Positions 42,145-51,700 of a stretch of DNA of 53,858 bases are shown piece after piece. The stretch lies in the NCBI GenBank assembly GCA_039030715.1, contig JBCCDU010000021.1, forward strand, positions 1-53,858, written 5' to 3'. The DNA is from Thermohalobaculum sp039030715 (GTDB lineage Bacteria > Pseudomonadota > Alphaproteobacteria > Rhodobacterales > Rhodobacteraceae). The position numbers and the translations under genes are program-made. Every line of letters starts with the position of its first letter. The stretch's first letter is position 1. Under the pieces are notes generated by a model, which had not been told where the DNA came from, made no database searches, and saw only the letters and a program-made list of their open reading frames with translations.

Positions 42145-43002
42145 TCAGGCCGGTTCATATTGGCTGACGGCTTCCTGCGCACCATCTGTGAGTGTCAGAG
42201 CTTGCGCTGCCATGACTTCCTCGTAAAGAGCCAAGGCTTCGGCCGAAAAGTCGCCTGCGGGCGGGACCACATTGATCCGGCTCTGACTGCGGTCGCAGCC
42301 GCGCATCAGCATGGCATAGTCGCAGCCCTTTCCAGTGACCGGCGTATCGGGCCGGATGAAGCGCATGACGCATCCGATCCGCCGGTCATCGGTGGTGTTC
42401 GGCCCGGAGGCGTGGAAGAGGCGTCCATGGTGCAGCGACATCTCGCCGGGGCGGAGCGCCGCCGCCACCGCATCGGCCTCGTTGACATCGACTGCGATTT
42501 CTTGACCCCGACTGAGCAGGTTGTCCTCGGCAAAAGTGTCCTTGTGCGCGACCACGCTGGAGCGGTGGCTGCCGGGCACGAATTTCATGCAGCCGGCCGC
42601 CTCGGACGCTTCGCTGAGCGCGAGCCAGGCGGTGACCTCGTGATCGGTTTCGCCCATACCCCAATAGGTGATATCCTGATGCCAACTCACGATCTTGGGC
42701 GAATGCGCCTCCTTGGTGAAAAACTCGATGCCCCAGAGCAACAGATCTTGGCCGAGGATACTTTCGACCGCATCGAGAACGCGCGGATCGGCGGCAATGC
42801 GGCGTGGACCCTCCACCACCAGATGGCTGTTGGCGCGGCAATACTGATCCATCGGACGGGGAAGGTTGGGAAACTTGGTCGGCAATGCCTCGTAAGCATC
42901 GCGGTGTTGACGTGCCTCTGCCGCGCCGAGCACGGGGATCGGGCAAAGGAAGCCATTACGGCGATAAGTGTCGATCTGGTCTTGGCTGAGCGATCCGGGC
43001 AT
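42145..43002 (-). CDS. Phytanoyl-CoA dioxygenase (PhyH) family, probable PhnY-like hydroxylase
   Basis: 285-aa Fe(II)/2-oxoglutarate oxygenase. The metal triad is His108-X-Asp110 (SWHQDITYWG) and the His197 of LFHASGPN, and the 2-oxoglutarate arginine is probably in the CVMRFIRP segment. KFVPGSHR is typical of PhyH enzymes. Paired with the HD protein it matches the PhnY-PhnZ order, where PhnY hydroxylates a phosphonate next to the C-P bond. The ATG at 43002 has GGAG 6 nt upstream, better than the upstream ATG at 43017. Substrate could differ from 2-aminoethylphosphonate. Confidence 0.78.
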   Translation of the reverse strand: MPGSLSQDQIDTYRRNGFLCPIPVLGAAEARQHRDAYEALPTKFPNLPRPMDQYCRANSHLVVEGPRRIAADPRVLDAVESILGQDLLLWGIEFFTKEAHSPKIVSWHQDITYWGMGETDHEVTAWLALSEASEAAGCMKFVPGSHRSSVVAHKDTFAEDNLLSRGQEIAVDVNEADAVAAALRPGEMSLHHGRLFHASGPNTTDDRRIGCVMRFIRPDTPVTGKGCDYAMLMRGCDRSQSRINVVPPAGDFSAEALALYEEVMAAQALTLTDGAQEAVSQYEPA

Positions 43003-43221
43003 TGCGGTCTCCACCATACGATTGCTTCGATGCTGGGTTGAGACTGAGTGGAATCTCTGCGGAGGAAAAGTTTTGAATGTTGTATCCGAGGATAAGTTTG
43101 ACTTAGCCTTAATTGTAACATGGGCTGCGCGCTCCCCGTCGCCCTCGGCGCGGTCTCAGAGGGAAGGCGCGCCCACCCACCCGCGCGCAGCCCTGCACCC
43201 GCCGCGCCTTTGAGGAGAGCC
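43003..43221. promoter_or_regulatory. Divergent control region of PhyH/HD and LysR genes
   Basis: 219 bp between divergent starts. AT-rich around 43070-43120 (AATTGTAACAT, TTGACTTAGCC), where promoters and a LysR binding site are expected; no exact site was fixed. The C-rich 17-mer CCCACCCACCCGCGCGC at 43172-43188 also occurs at 2948-2964. Confidence 0.45.
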
Positions 43222-44139
43222 ATGCCGCGCCCCCGCATCCCTTCGCTGAACTGGTTGCGTGTGTTTGAAGCCGCGGCCCGTGCGGAGAGCTTCGCGCGCG
43301 CGGCTCAGGCGTTGAACATGTCGCCACCGGCCGTCAGTCAGCAGATCAAAGCCCTAGAGGCCTATCTGGGGCGGGACCTTTTCACGCGTGGCGCACGGCA
43401 GGTCACGTTGACCGAAGCCGGATTGGCATTCCTTCCCGCCGTTGCGCAATCGCTGCATACGGTAGAGCTGGCGGCTGAGAACTTGTTCGACACCCCGCGG
43501 CGCGAGCCATTGGTTGTCCAGGCTTCGCAAATGTTTGGCTGCAGTTGGTTGGCACCGCGCCTGGCGGGTTTCCGCGCCCTGGAGCCTGACGTGCAACTGA
43601 CCCTGACCAGCGGCATCGCCAGCGAGGACTTCCTCCGCCCAGGTCCAGATCTGCGCATCACTTTCGGCCAGCCCCAGGCGCTCAGCGAGGATGGCGATGC
43701 GTTGTTCGGTGAGATACTCTATCCGGTATCGACGCCCGAGATTGCCACGGAGATCCGCTCTGCCCACGATCTGGCGCGTTGGCCCTTGATCGAGATCGCG
43801 ATCCATCGCGCGAATTGGCTTACCCTGCTTCCGCCGGATGGACCGGACCCGCAGTTCCTCTACACGGACACCAGCGTGAACGCGTTCGCGCTGGCGGCGT
43901 CGGGCCAGGGCATCGCATTGGCCCGCGCACCGGCGAGCGACACATTGCAGGCCGTGTACGATTTGGTGCCCTGTCTGACGGGGCTGAGCGTCGGTGGTGT
44001 GCAGAGCTATGCATTGGTTTATCCGGCGCGCAGTGCTCTCTCGCGCGCGGCGCTGGCCTTTCGTACCTGGCTGCTGGCCGAGGCCGATGGAATGAGAGGT
44101 GACGGTCGGATAAGCAAACCATCGACCGCCACCGAATGA
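43222..44139 (+). CDS. GcvA-type LysR regulator, divergent from PhyH/HD genes
   Basis: 305-aa LysR protein of the GcvA branch (PSLNWLRVFEAAARAESFARAAQALNMSPPAVSQQIKALEAYLGRDLF). GAGGAG lies before the ATG at 43222; the longer frame from 43120 is rejected. Its divergent position makes it the likely regulator of the PhyH/HD pair. LysR proteins often respond to the substrate of the target pathway. Confidence 0.9.
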   Translation: MPRPRIPSLNWLRVFEAAARAESFARAAQALNMSPPAVSQQIKALEAYLGRDLFTRGARQVTLTEAGLAFLPAVAQSLHTVELAAENLFDTPRREPLVVQASQMFGCSWLAPRLAGFRALEPDVQLTLTSGIASEDFLRPGPDLRITFGQPQALSEDGDALFGEILYPVSTPEIATEIRSAHDLARWPLIEIAIHRANWLTLLPPDGPDPQFLYTDTSVNAFALAASGQGIALARAPASDTLQAVYDLVPCLTGLSVGGVQSYALVYPARSALSRAALAFRTWLLAEADGMRGDGRISKPSTATE

Positions 44140-44374
44140 GGCAAGCAAAACACGCGGCTGGACAAACCTGGCCCCACAAACACTTACGCAATATTGATAT
44201 AAAGCCCGTTCTATTTGACTGAAATATCGTCAGAATTGGGAAATACTGCGGCAACTTATTAAGTGAGTATTAACGGCGGCCCCAGTTGCGGACAGGCGAC
44301 GCCCTGGCATCCGCCCGCTTGACAGTCTGGTCTGCAATGATCACACCTGCGCTCCAATTCGACGGAGCGTGCTT
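44140..44374. other. Intergenic region before lgt
   Basis: 235 bp without a gene. TTGACA at 44319-44324 could be a -35 for lgt, but the -10 at proper spacing is poor. The part at 44190-44270 is AT-rich. Confidence 0.35.
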
Positions 44375-45304
44375 ATGACCCCCGATATCGTGGCCCTGGT
44401 GGCGGCAGCCATCCCGTTTCCGGAGTTCGATCCGGCGCTTTTCCGGGTCAATGTGTTCGGCTTCGAACTGGCGCTGCGCTGGTACGCACTGGCCTATATC
44501 GGGGGGCTGATGCTGGGCTGGTGGATGATCGTCCGTTTGATGAAACGACCAGCACTATGGCCCGGAAACAACGCGCCAATGACCCCGGCTCAGCCCGAAG
44601 AGATGCTGACCTGGATGGTTGTGGGCGTGGTTTTGGGCGGACGGCTGGGCTTTGTTCTGTTCTACAACCCCATTTACTACTTCGCGCATCCGCTGGAGAT
44701 CCTGCAGGTCTGGCAAGGAGGTATGTCGTTTCATGGTGGGTTCATCGGCGTGATCCTGGCCACGCTCCTCTATACCCGTAACCAGGGAATACCGTTGCTG
44801 CAGGCCGGCGATGCGGTTGCGCTGGCAGCGCCTGCCGGATTGCTTCTGGGTCGGATCGCGAATTTCGTGAACGGCGAGCTTTGGGGCAGGCCGACCGATG
44901 TCTCATGGGGTATGGTGTTCCCGTCGGTCGAGTTCGCCGCCCGCGAGGCGCCGCAACTGCTGGTGAATGGCGAGAATGTACCGCGCCATCCCAGCCAGCT
45001 TTATGAGGCAGCCCTTGAAGGGGCGCTGCTGCTTGTCGTCATGTGGATCCTGGCACTGAAATTCCAGGGCCTGAAGCGGCCGGGCATGATGATTGGCATC
45101 TTCTTCCTCGGCTACGGCGCGGCGCGGAGCTTCGTGGAGAACTTCCGTCAGGGCAATTCCGAATTCATCACTGCCGAAAACCCCATGGGTCACTATTGGC
45201 AGTTTGGCGATGGGTGGGGTCTGACGATGGGCCAGATACTCTCGCTGCCGATGATTGCGATCGGGCTCGTCTTTCTGATCAACGCTTATCGGCGGCCAGC
45301 TTGA
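44375..45304 (+). CDS. lgt: Prolipoprotein diacylglyceryl transferase
   Basis: 309-aa inner-membrane enzyme with seven helices. It moves diacylglycerol from phosphatidylglycerol to the lipobox cysteine of prolipoproteins. Signature segments are GGMSFHGGFIGV and GRIANFVNGELWGRPTD, and the RHPSQLYEA stretch is typical of Lgt. GGAG lies 8 nt before the ATG at 44375. The first gene of the run lgt, methyltransferase, pgeF. Confidence 0.96.
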   Translation: MTPDIVALVAAAIPFPEFDPALFRVNVFGFELALRWYALAYIGGLMLGWWMIVRLMKRPALWPGNNAPMTPAQPEEMLTWMVVGVVLGGRLGFVLFYNPIYYFAHPLEILQVWQGGMSFHGGFIGVILATLLYTRNQGIPLLQAGDAVALAAPAGLLLGRIANFVNGELWGRPTDVSWGMVFPSVEFAAREAPQLLVNGENVPRHPSQLYEAALEGALLLVVMWILALKFQGLKRPGMMIGIFFLGYGAARSFVENFRQGNSEFITAENPMGHYWQFGDGWGLTMGQILSLPMIAIGLVFLINAYRRPA

Positions 45305-46305
45305 CACCGCTGGCGCGGATTATCGCGGAGCAGATTGCAGCGACCGGCCCGATCAGTGTGGCGGAGTATATGCGACTCTGCCTCGGTCATCCGCAGCACG
45401 GTTACTATACTACGCGCGACCCCCTCGGCGAGGCGGGCGATTTCACGACTGCCCCTGAAATCAGCCAGATGTTCGGCGAGATGATCGGCCTCTGGATAGC
45501 GAGCCAGTGGCATGAAGGCACCCGGCTGGTCGAGCTTGGGCCGGGGCGTGGCACGCTGATGGCAGATGCGTTGCGGGTCCTGCGAGGTGCTGACATGGCG
45601 CCGGAGGTTTGGTTCGTCGAGACCTCGCCTGTGTTGCGCGAGGCGCAGGCCGGTCGCGTAGGCGACGCCCGCTGGGCGACGATGCTGGATCAAGTGCCCG
45701 ATGGCCCACTGATCGCGATCGCAAACGAGTTCTTCGACGCTCTGCCGGTGCGCGAATATCTCGAAACGCCGCAAGGGTGGCGCGAGCGGCAGGTGGGCCT
45801 GATCGAGGATAAGCTGGGCTTTGGCCTCTCATCCCCGCTACCGCTTCGCCCAGAGGCGCCTGGCTGGTGGGCGCAATCGGTGGAGGCCGATGCGATCCTC
45901 GCCGAAATCGCCAATCGGCTGCGGGCGGATGGGGGCGCTGCGCTGATCATCGACTATGGCTACGCCAGCGCGGATCGGCCCGCGGGCCCCACCCTGCAAG
46001 CGTTGCGCAGCCATGCGCCGCAGGATCCGCTGGAGGCGCCGGGTGAGACGGACCTTACCTGGCTGCAGGACTTCGACCATATGCGAAAGTTGCTCTGTGG
46101 CCTTCACACTCGTGTTTCTGGCCAGGGCGCGTTTCTCGCTGCAATGGGGATCGGGCAGCGCGCGGCAAAACTGGCTGCCGCAACGCCCGGGGCTGCCGAC
46201 ACGCTCGCCGATGCGCTGGAACGCTTGACGGCGCCGGAGCAGATGGGGACTCTGTTTAAAGTTCTGGCGGTGAGCGCCACCGACAGGCCGATGCCAGGCT
46301 TCTGA
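45301..46305 (+). CDS. MidA/NDUFAF7-like protein arginine methyltransferase family (DUF185)
   Basis: 334-aa SAM-dependent methyltransferase of the DUF185 family. Family marks are ISVAEYMRLCLGHPQHGYYTTRDPLGEAGDFTTAPEISQMFGE near the N-terminus, the SAM loop LVELGPGRGTLMADALRVL and IANEFFDALPVR. The mitochondrial relative NDUFAF7 modifies complex I. The start is a TTG that overlaps the lgt stop (TTGA), giving coupling; no ATG gives the conserved N-terminus. Confidence 0.88.
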   Translation: MTPLARIIAEQIAATGPISVAEYMRLCLGHPQHGYYTTRDPLGEAGDFTTAPEISQMFGEMIGLWIASQWHEGTRLVELGPGRGTLMADALRVLRGADMAPEVWFVETSPVLREAQAGRVGDARWATMLDQVPDGPLIAIANEFFDALPVREYLETPQGWRERQVGLIEDKLGFGLSSPLPLRPEAPGWWAQSVEADAILAEIANRLRADGGAALIIDYGYASADRPAGPTLQALRSHAPQDPLEAPGETDLTWLQDFDHMRKLLCGLHTRVSGQGAFLAAMGIGQRAAKLAAATPGAADTLADALERLTAPEQMGTLFKVLAVSATDRPMPGF

Positions 46306-46337
46306 GGGCCGGCTTTGCAGTGGGAGCAGACGACATC

Positions 46338-47078
46338 ATGGACCTGAACCCGCTCACCTCCGATCTCCTCGATGGAACGGCCCATGGTTTCTTCACGCGG
46401 CGGGGCGGTGTCTCGACCGGCATGTATGCGGGATTGAATACCGGCGAAGGCTCCGCCGACCGGGCGGAGGATGTGGTGGAGAACCGCCGCAGGGTGGCCG
46501 AGCGCTTGGGCGCGGCGCATCTGATCTCGGTCCATCAGATCCATTCGGATGTTGCGGTGCGGGTTGAACGGCCGTGGGTCGAGAAGCCGGAAGCCGATGC
46601 CATGGTGACCACGACGCCCGGCCTCGCGCTGGGCGTGCTCAGCGCCGATTGTGCGCCGGTACTGTTGGCCGACCGCGAGGCCGGGGTCATCGGTGCCGCC
46701 CATGCCGGCTGGAAGGGCGCCATCGGCGGTGTGTTGGAGGCCGTGGTGGCAGCCATGCAGGCGATGGGCGCCAACCGGCTCCGCGCGGCCATCGGCCCCT
46801 GCATCAGTCAGCGCGCTTATGAAGTCGGCCCAGAGTTTGCAGAGCGTTTCATTGATGAAGACCATGAATACGCCCGCTTCTTCGCCCAAGGCGAGGGCGA
46901 CCGCATGCAGTTCGATTTGCCCGGCTTTGCGCTGATGCGGTTGCGCGCCGCCGGAGTAGAGGCTGAATGGACCGGGCATTGCACCTTCTCGGACGAGGTT
47001 CGCTTCTTCTCCTATCGTCGGACCTGTCATCGCGGCGAGCCAGATTATGGCCGCCTTGTCTCTGCCATAACACTCTGA
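46338..47078 (+). CDS. pgeF: Peptidoglycan editing factor / multicopper polyphenol oxidase family
   Basis: 246-aa YfiH/PgeF protein. Zinc-site motifs are SVHQIHSD, LSADCAPVLLAD and GAAHAGWKG, and IGPCISQRAYEVG and GHCTFSDEVRFFSYRR follow. PgeF removes wrongly inserted L-serine from UDP-MurNAc peptides in Escherichia coli; other members oxidise nucleosides or phenols. The start at 46338 fits the family; a GTG at 46320 is possible. Confidence 0.92.
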   Translation: MDLNPLTSDLLDGTAHGFFTRRGGVSTGMYAGLNTGEGSADRAEDVVENRRRVAERLGAAHLISVHQIHSDVAVRVERPWVEKPEADAMVTTTPGLALGVLSADCAPVLLADREAGVIGAAHAGWKGAIGGVLEAVVAAMQAMGANRLRAAIGPCISQRAYEVGPEFAERFIDEDHEYARFFAQGEGDRMQFDLPGFALMRLRAAGVEAEWTGHCTFSDEVRFFSYRRTCHRGEPDYGRLVSAITL

Positions 47079-47085
47079 GGGCCCT

Positions 47086-48222
47086 ATGCTGCACTTCACC
47101 CAAGCCGAGTTCGATGGCCGTATGGCCGCTACCCGTGCGGCGATGGCTGACCGGGGGCTGGATGTGCTGCTGCTCTTCGCGCCTGAAAGCCAGTATTGGC
47201 TGACAGGGTATGACACGTTCGGGTTCTGCTTCTTCCAGTGCTTGATCGTCAGCGACGGCGCGCCTGTTCTACTGACCCGTTCGGCGGATTTGCGTCAGGC
47301 GCAACTGACTTCGACCATCCAGGATATCCGCATCTGGCGCGACAGGGCGGGGGCGGACCCGACCGACGACCTGGTGGCGGTGCTGAAGGATCTGGGACTG
47401 GAAGGCAAACACATCGGGTGGGAAACGCGGACCCAAGGCCTTGTTCATCAGCATGGCGCGGCCCTGGCGGCGCGGCAACCCGGTCTGGTCGATGCGTCCG
47501 ACCTAATGGGCAAACTGCGCCTGGTGAAGTCCGAGGCCGAGATCGCTTATACCCGCCGCGCGGCGGAACTGGGCGACCTGGCCTGGGACGCCGCTGTTGC
47601 GACTGCTGGCGCGGGCGTCAGCGAAAGCGATGTGCTGGCCAACATGCACCAGGCGATCTTTGCCGCTGGCGGCGACTATCCGGCGAACGAGTTCATCATC
47701 GGGTCAGGCAATCACGCGCTTATGTGTCGGTATCAGTCCGGACGCCGGGTGATGGAGGCGGAAGATCAGCTCAATCTGGAATGGGCGGGAACCTATCGCC
47801 ATTATCACTCGGCCCTCTTCAAGACCATCGTGATCGGCAAGCCGCAGGCGCAGCATGTCACCATGCAAGCCGCCGCCCAGGATGCGCTTATGGCGTGTGA
47901 GGAGGCTCTGCGCCCAGGTGATCCGATGGGGCAGGTCTTCGACGCCCATGCCCGTGTGCTGGACGCGGCTGGCCTCGGCGCCCATCGCCTGCATGCCTGC
48001 GGGTATTCGCTGGGGCCGCGCTTCTCGCCCTCGTGGATGGAGGATCAGATGTTCTATGACGGGGCGCCAACGATCATGGCGCCGGGAATGGTCTTCTTTC
48101 TGCACATGATCCTGATGGACAGCGGCACCGAGACGGCGATGTGTCTGGGCCGCACCTCCCTCGTCACCGATACCGGGGCGGAGCCCTTGTCTCGACTGCC
48201 GCTCGAGATGGTCGTGCTCTGA
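47086..48222 (+). CDS. M24-family protein resembling ectoine hydrolase/creatinase
   Basis: 378-aa pita-bread-fold protein with an N-terminal creatinase domain and a C-terminal M24 domain. The metal-binding Asp of true aminopeptidases (DxGxxxxGY) is replaced: LNLEWAGTYRHYHSALFKTIVIG. The later segment is HACGYSLGPRFSPSW. This non-metal form resembles DoeA/EutD ectoine hydrolase and creatinase. It lies 7 nt after pgeF with GAGGG before its ATG, but its role there is not clear. Confidence 0.82.
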   Translation: MLHFTQAEFDGRMAATRAAMADRGLDVLLLFAPESQYWLTGYDTFGFCFFQCLIVSDGAPVLLTRSADLRQAQLTSTIQDIRIWRDRAGADPTDDLVAVLKDLGLEGKHIGWETRTQGLVHQHGAALAARQPGLVDASDLMGKLRLVKSEAEIAYTRRAAELGDLAWDAAVATAGAGVSESDVLANMHQAIFAAGGDYPANEFIIGSGNHALMCRYQSGRRVMEAEDQLNLEWAGTYRHYHSALFKTIVIGKPQAQHVTMQAAAQDALMACEEALRPGDPMGQVFDAHARVLDAAGLGAHRLHACGYSLGPRFSPSWMEDQMFYDGAPTIMAPGMVFFLHMILMDSGTETAMCLGRTSLVTDTGAEPLSRLPLEMVVL

Positions 48223-48575
48223 CCCGCGAATCCCCCTCATCCAGCGTAGCGCGTGCAGCGATATCTGCGCCCTGGTACAGCCGCCGATTGAATTTCGGTG
48301 TCCGGAGCGACCAGTTTGCCCTCTATCTTTGCGCGAGTCCTAAAATATACTTAAAAGATAGATCAGATTTGTCCCACTTTGAGTAACGCGATAAATATCA
48401 TCCTATACGAAAATGGCGCCCTTAGAATTTTTATTTAATATATCGAAAAGGAAATAGCTAATTTGAAATTAAGAAATTCAATCTGTGGGTGAGCGTCGTC
48501 CTTCATTAGCGAAAACTCGATATTCGAACCGCCATTCGGCCCCCCTGCCGCCCCAATTTGCCCACACTTCTCCGG
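48223..48575. other. AT-rich intergenic region before the giant gene
   Basis: No gene seen. 48330-48480 is strongly AT-rich compared with all surrounding DNA, including AATTTTTATTTAATATA. It probably carries the promoter region of the giant gene or a protein-binding silencer region. Confidence 0.5.
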
Positions 48576-48737
48576 CTAATTCCACCCCGGGTGGATGAAG
48601 CTGTGCTGGTGTTCTCGGTGCGGCAGATCCAAGTAGCGTGACATGTTTTGTGGTGCGTCGAGGCCGGTTTCGCCGAGACGCTTAATAGGGTCTTTGGGTT
48701 CCTGGGGGATCCGCTTGGTCCGAGCGCGCTTGCACAT
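48576..48737 (-). CDS. Possible 53-aa minus-strand ORF
   Basis: A frame for 53 residues starting MCKRARTKRIPQEPKDPIKR and ending MSRYLDLPHREHQHSFIHPGWN, rich in His, Arg and Pro. AGGT lies 6 nt before the ATG. Codon third positions are mostly G/C, as in real genes here. No family recognised. The same frame stays open far upstream only because it is antisense to the repetitive giant gene, so openness is weak evidence. Confidence 0.25.
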   Translation of the reverse strand: MCKRARTKRIPQEPKDPIKRLGETGLDAPQNMSRYLDLPHREHQHSFIHPGWN

Positions 48738-48782
48738 GCTCGACCTGCGGCCAGGGACCTTCCGGAGAAGAGGGAAAGTCTT

Positions 48783-51700
48783 ATGACTGTGGGTACAACG
48801 ACGACGATCGAAGCCGAGGACATGACCGCCTCGGGCGGGTATCAGGAAAAGAGTTTTGATGGCGCATCCGGCGGGGGATACGTCCAGACGTGGAGCGAGG
48901 GGACGCTCACCAGCACCTTTAATGGCGACGCGGGGACCTACTCGCTGGACCTGACCGTGTTTGACGAGAACGATGGTCAGTCGACCGTCGAAGTCTGGGT
49001 CAACGGACAGCTCGTTCAGTCGCTGGTTCTGGATCACGATGCCGGTGGCAACTATATCTATGGCACCTCCTCGGTGATGTCGGTCGACGGCATTCAGCTC
49101 GAGCCCGGCGACACCATCGAACTGCGCGGTTTCGCCGATGGCGGAGAGCCGGCGCGCATCGACAAACTGGATCTGACCATGACCGGCGAGGCCGGCGGTG
49201 CGACCCAGGTTCTGATGCTTGAGCAGTTCGAGAGCGGTTGGGATCTGACCGCTTCGGAAAATGTCGTCAGCTCGGATTTCGTGGGCGATCAGGGCACTGC
49301 GGCGTCGAACGCGACCTATGACGGCAACCTGTTGTTCCGCGAAGTCGATATGTCGGGCCTGCAGAGCGGCCTGATCATGCTGGATCTCGAAACCGATGCG
49401 CATTGCGCGTATTTCGAGGACTCGAGCTCGGCCTATTACGACTATCTGCGTGTCGAGGTCAGCTATGACGGCGGTGAGTTCATCGTGCTCGATGACTTCG
49501 AAGTCGACTATGCCAGCCAGATCTTCTACGGCGAGCAGACTGGCCAGAGCTTTGGCCCCAATGGCAGCACGCTGTCCTATGCAGTGCCGGAGGGGACGTC
49601 TTCCGTTCAACTGCGCATCGTCAGCCATCTGAGCGCGAACAACGAAGTTTTCCGCGTCGATGATGTGAAAATCACCGCGCAGGAGCCTGCTGATCCCGTC
49701 GAGGTGCCGACCATCGATGCGGTGGACGATACGATCACCCTGGGCGAGACCCAGGACATCACCGCCGACGGCACTGCGACCGAGGTGGAAGATGCACCGA
49801 AATCGCTGAACATCCTGGCGAATGACGACACCTCCGACGGCGATGCCAGCATCGTTTCGGTCGTGGCTGCGGACAGCGATCTTGCGGATGGCGGCCAGCC
49901 GACCGAAGCGCCCGGCGCCAATGTTGGCAGCGCGTTCGAAGTGACCACCGAGGGTGGGCGCACTGGTACGGTGACCGTTCAGGCCGATGGTACGCTGCTG
50001 TTCGACGGTGGTGACAACTTCGTCGATCTGACGGACGACCAGACCGATCAGTTCCAGCTCGACTACACCATCCAGCTTCCAGTCGAGGATATGCCTTCGC
50101 ATAACCTCCTCTTCGTGCTGGACATTTCTAACTCGACCGTCAACGGCACCGGCAGTGCTCAGGATGTCTTCGACGGCGAGAACGTGGCCGACATGAACGG
50201 AGACGGTCTCGACAACACGGTGCTGGATGCCGAAATCGCGGCTGTTATGGCTGCCATCGACAACCTGCTGGCGCAGGGCGTCGATCCGGCCAAGATTGAT
50301 GTGGGCATCGTGACCTTCAGCGGCGTGGCCGACGGTTTCGCCACCATCGACGCGGAAACGCTGGGCACCTGGGCGCTGTCCGATGGCGGTATCGCGGCGG
50401 CGCTCGCCGATATCCAGAGCGGCGGCTGGACCAACTACGAAGCCGGTCTGCAGGAAGCCGAGGATTGGTTTGCCGGTCAGTCGGGCGATGGGGCGATCAA
50501 CAAGCTCTACTTCCTGTCGGATGGCCGCCCGACCATCGATTTCCAGAACGGTGAATACGTCAACCAGGACATCACCGATTATGGGGATGAGGTGGCCCGT
50601 ATCGCGACCGACAACAATGCCGAGATCCATGCAATCGGCCTCGGCGCCAATTCGGATCTGGACTACCTGAACGACCTCGACAACACCGATGGGGCCGTGC
50701 AGGTGCTGGATGCCAGTTCACTGACCGCGACACTGACCGAGGCGACCAACACGCTGTTGCAGGATACCGCAACGGTCACGGTCGTAATCAACGGTGAAGG
50801 GATCGCTATCCCGACCATCGATGCGGTTGACGACACGATCACCTTGGGTGAAGTTCAGGATATCACCGCCGATGGCACCGCGACCGAAGTGGGCGAGGCG
50901 CCGAAATCGTTGAATATCCTGGCCAATGACGATCTGTCGGATGGCACCCTGGGCGTCGATACGGCGATCACCGGTGTGGGTCCGGCCGATACCGACCCGG
51001 CCGATGGCGGCGCTCCGACCGAGGCGCCTGCCGCCAATGTCGGCGCTTCCTTCGAGGTGACAACCGAGGGCGGCCGCACCGGTACCGTGACGGTTCAGGC
51101 CGATGGCACGCTGCTGTTCGATGGCGGTGACAGCTTCGAGGAACTGTTCGACGGCGAGAACGACAGCTTCCAGCTGGAATACACTGTCACGCGGACTTTC
51201 GCGGGTGCCGACGATGTGCGTGTCATCGACTTTGATACGGCCTCGAACGGCGATGCGTTGGCTTCGGGCGATATCGTCGAGCTGCAATACGATGGTGTGA
51301 GCATCCGGGCCGAGCGTTCCGGCAATCCGGGCGAAGCTAACCGCGCCATGGTGTTCGATACCGAGAATGTCACCGGTGGCGACACCGACCTGGCGAGTTC
51401 GAACCTCGGCAATGTGCTGATCATTTCGGAAGATCTGGACAGCTCGGACGCCGACGACAACGCGGGTGGCGGCACGTTCGTCTTCACCTTCGACGAGCCG
51501 AGCGACGTGGATACGGTGACCTTCCTCGACACCGAGGAACCGACCCCGGTCATCCAGCTCTTCGATGCCGATGGGAACCAGATCGGGTCGGACATCGCCG
51601 GTCCTGTGACCACCGATGGCGGCCAGGGGATCGCTGCGATCAATGTCGACAATGTCTCGACCATGAAGATCATCCTTCAGGGCTCGGGCGCAGTCGACAA

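Noticed and set aside
48738..50630. Long minus-strand frame antisense to the giant gene
   Set aside because: Open only because the plus-strand gene has strongly biased codons and repeats; several other antisense frames there look alike.
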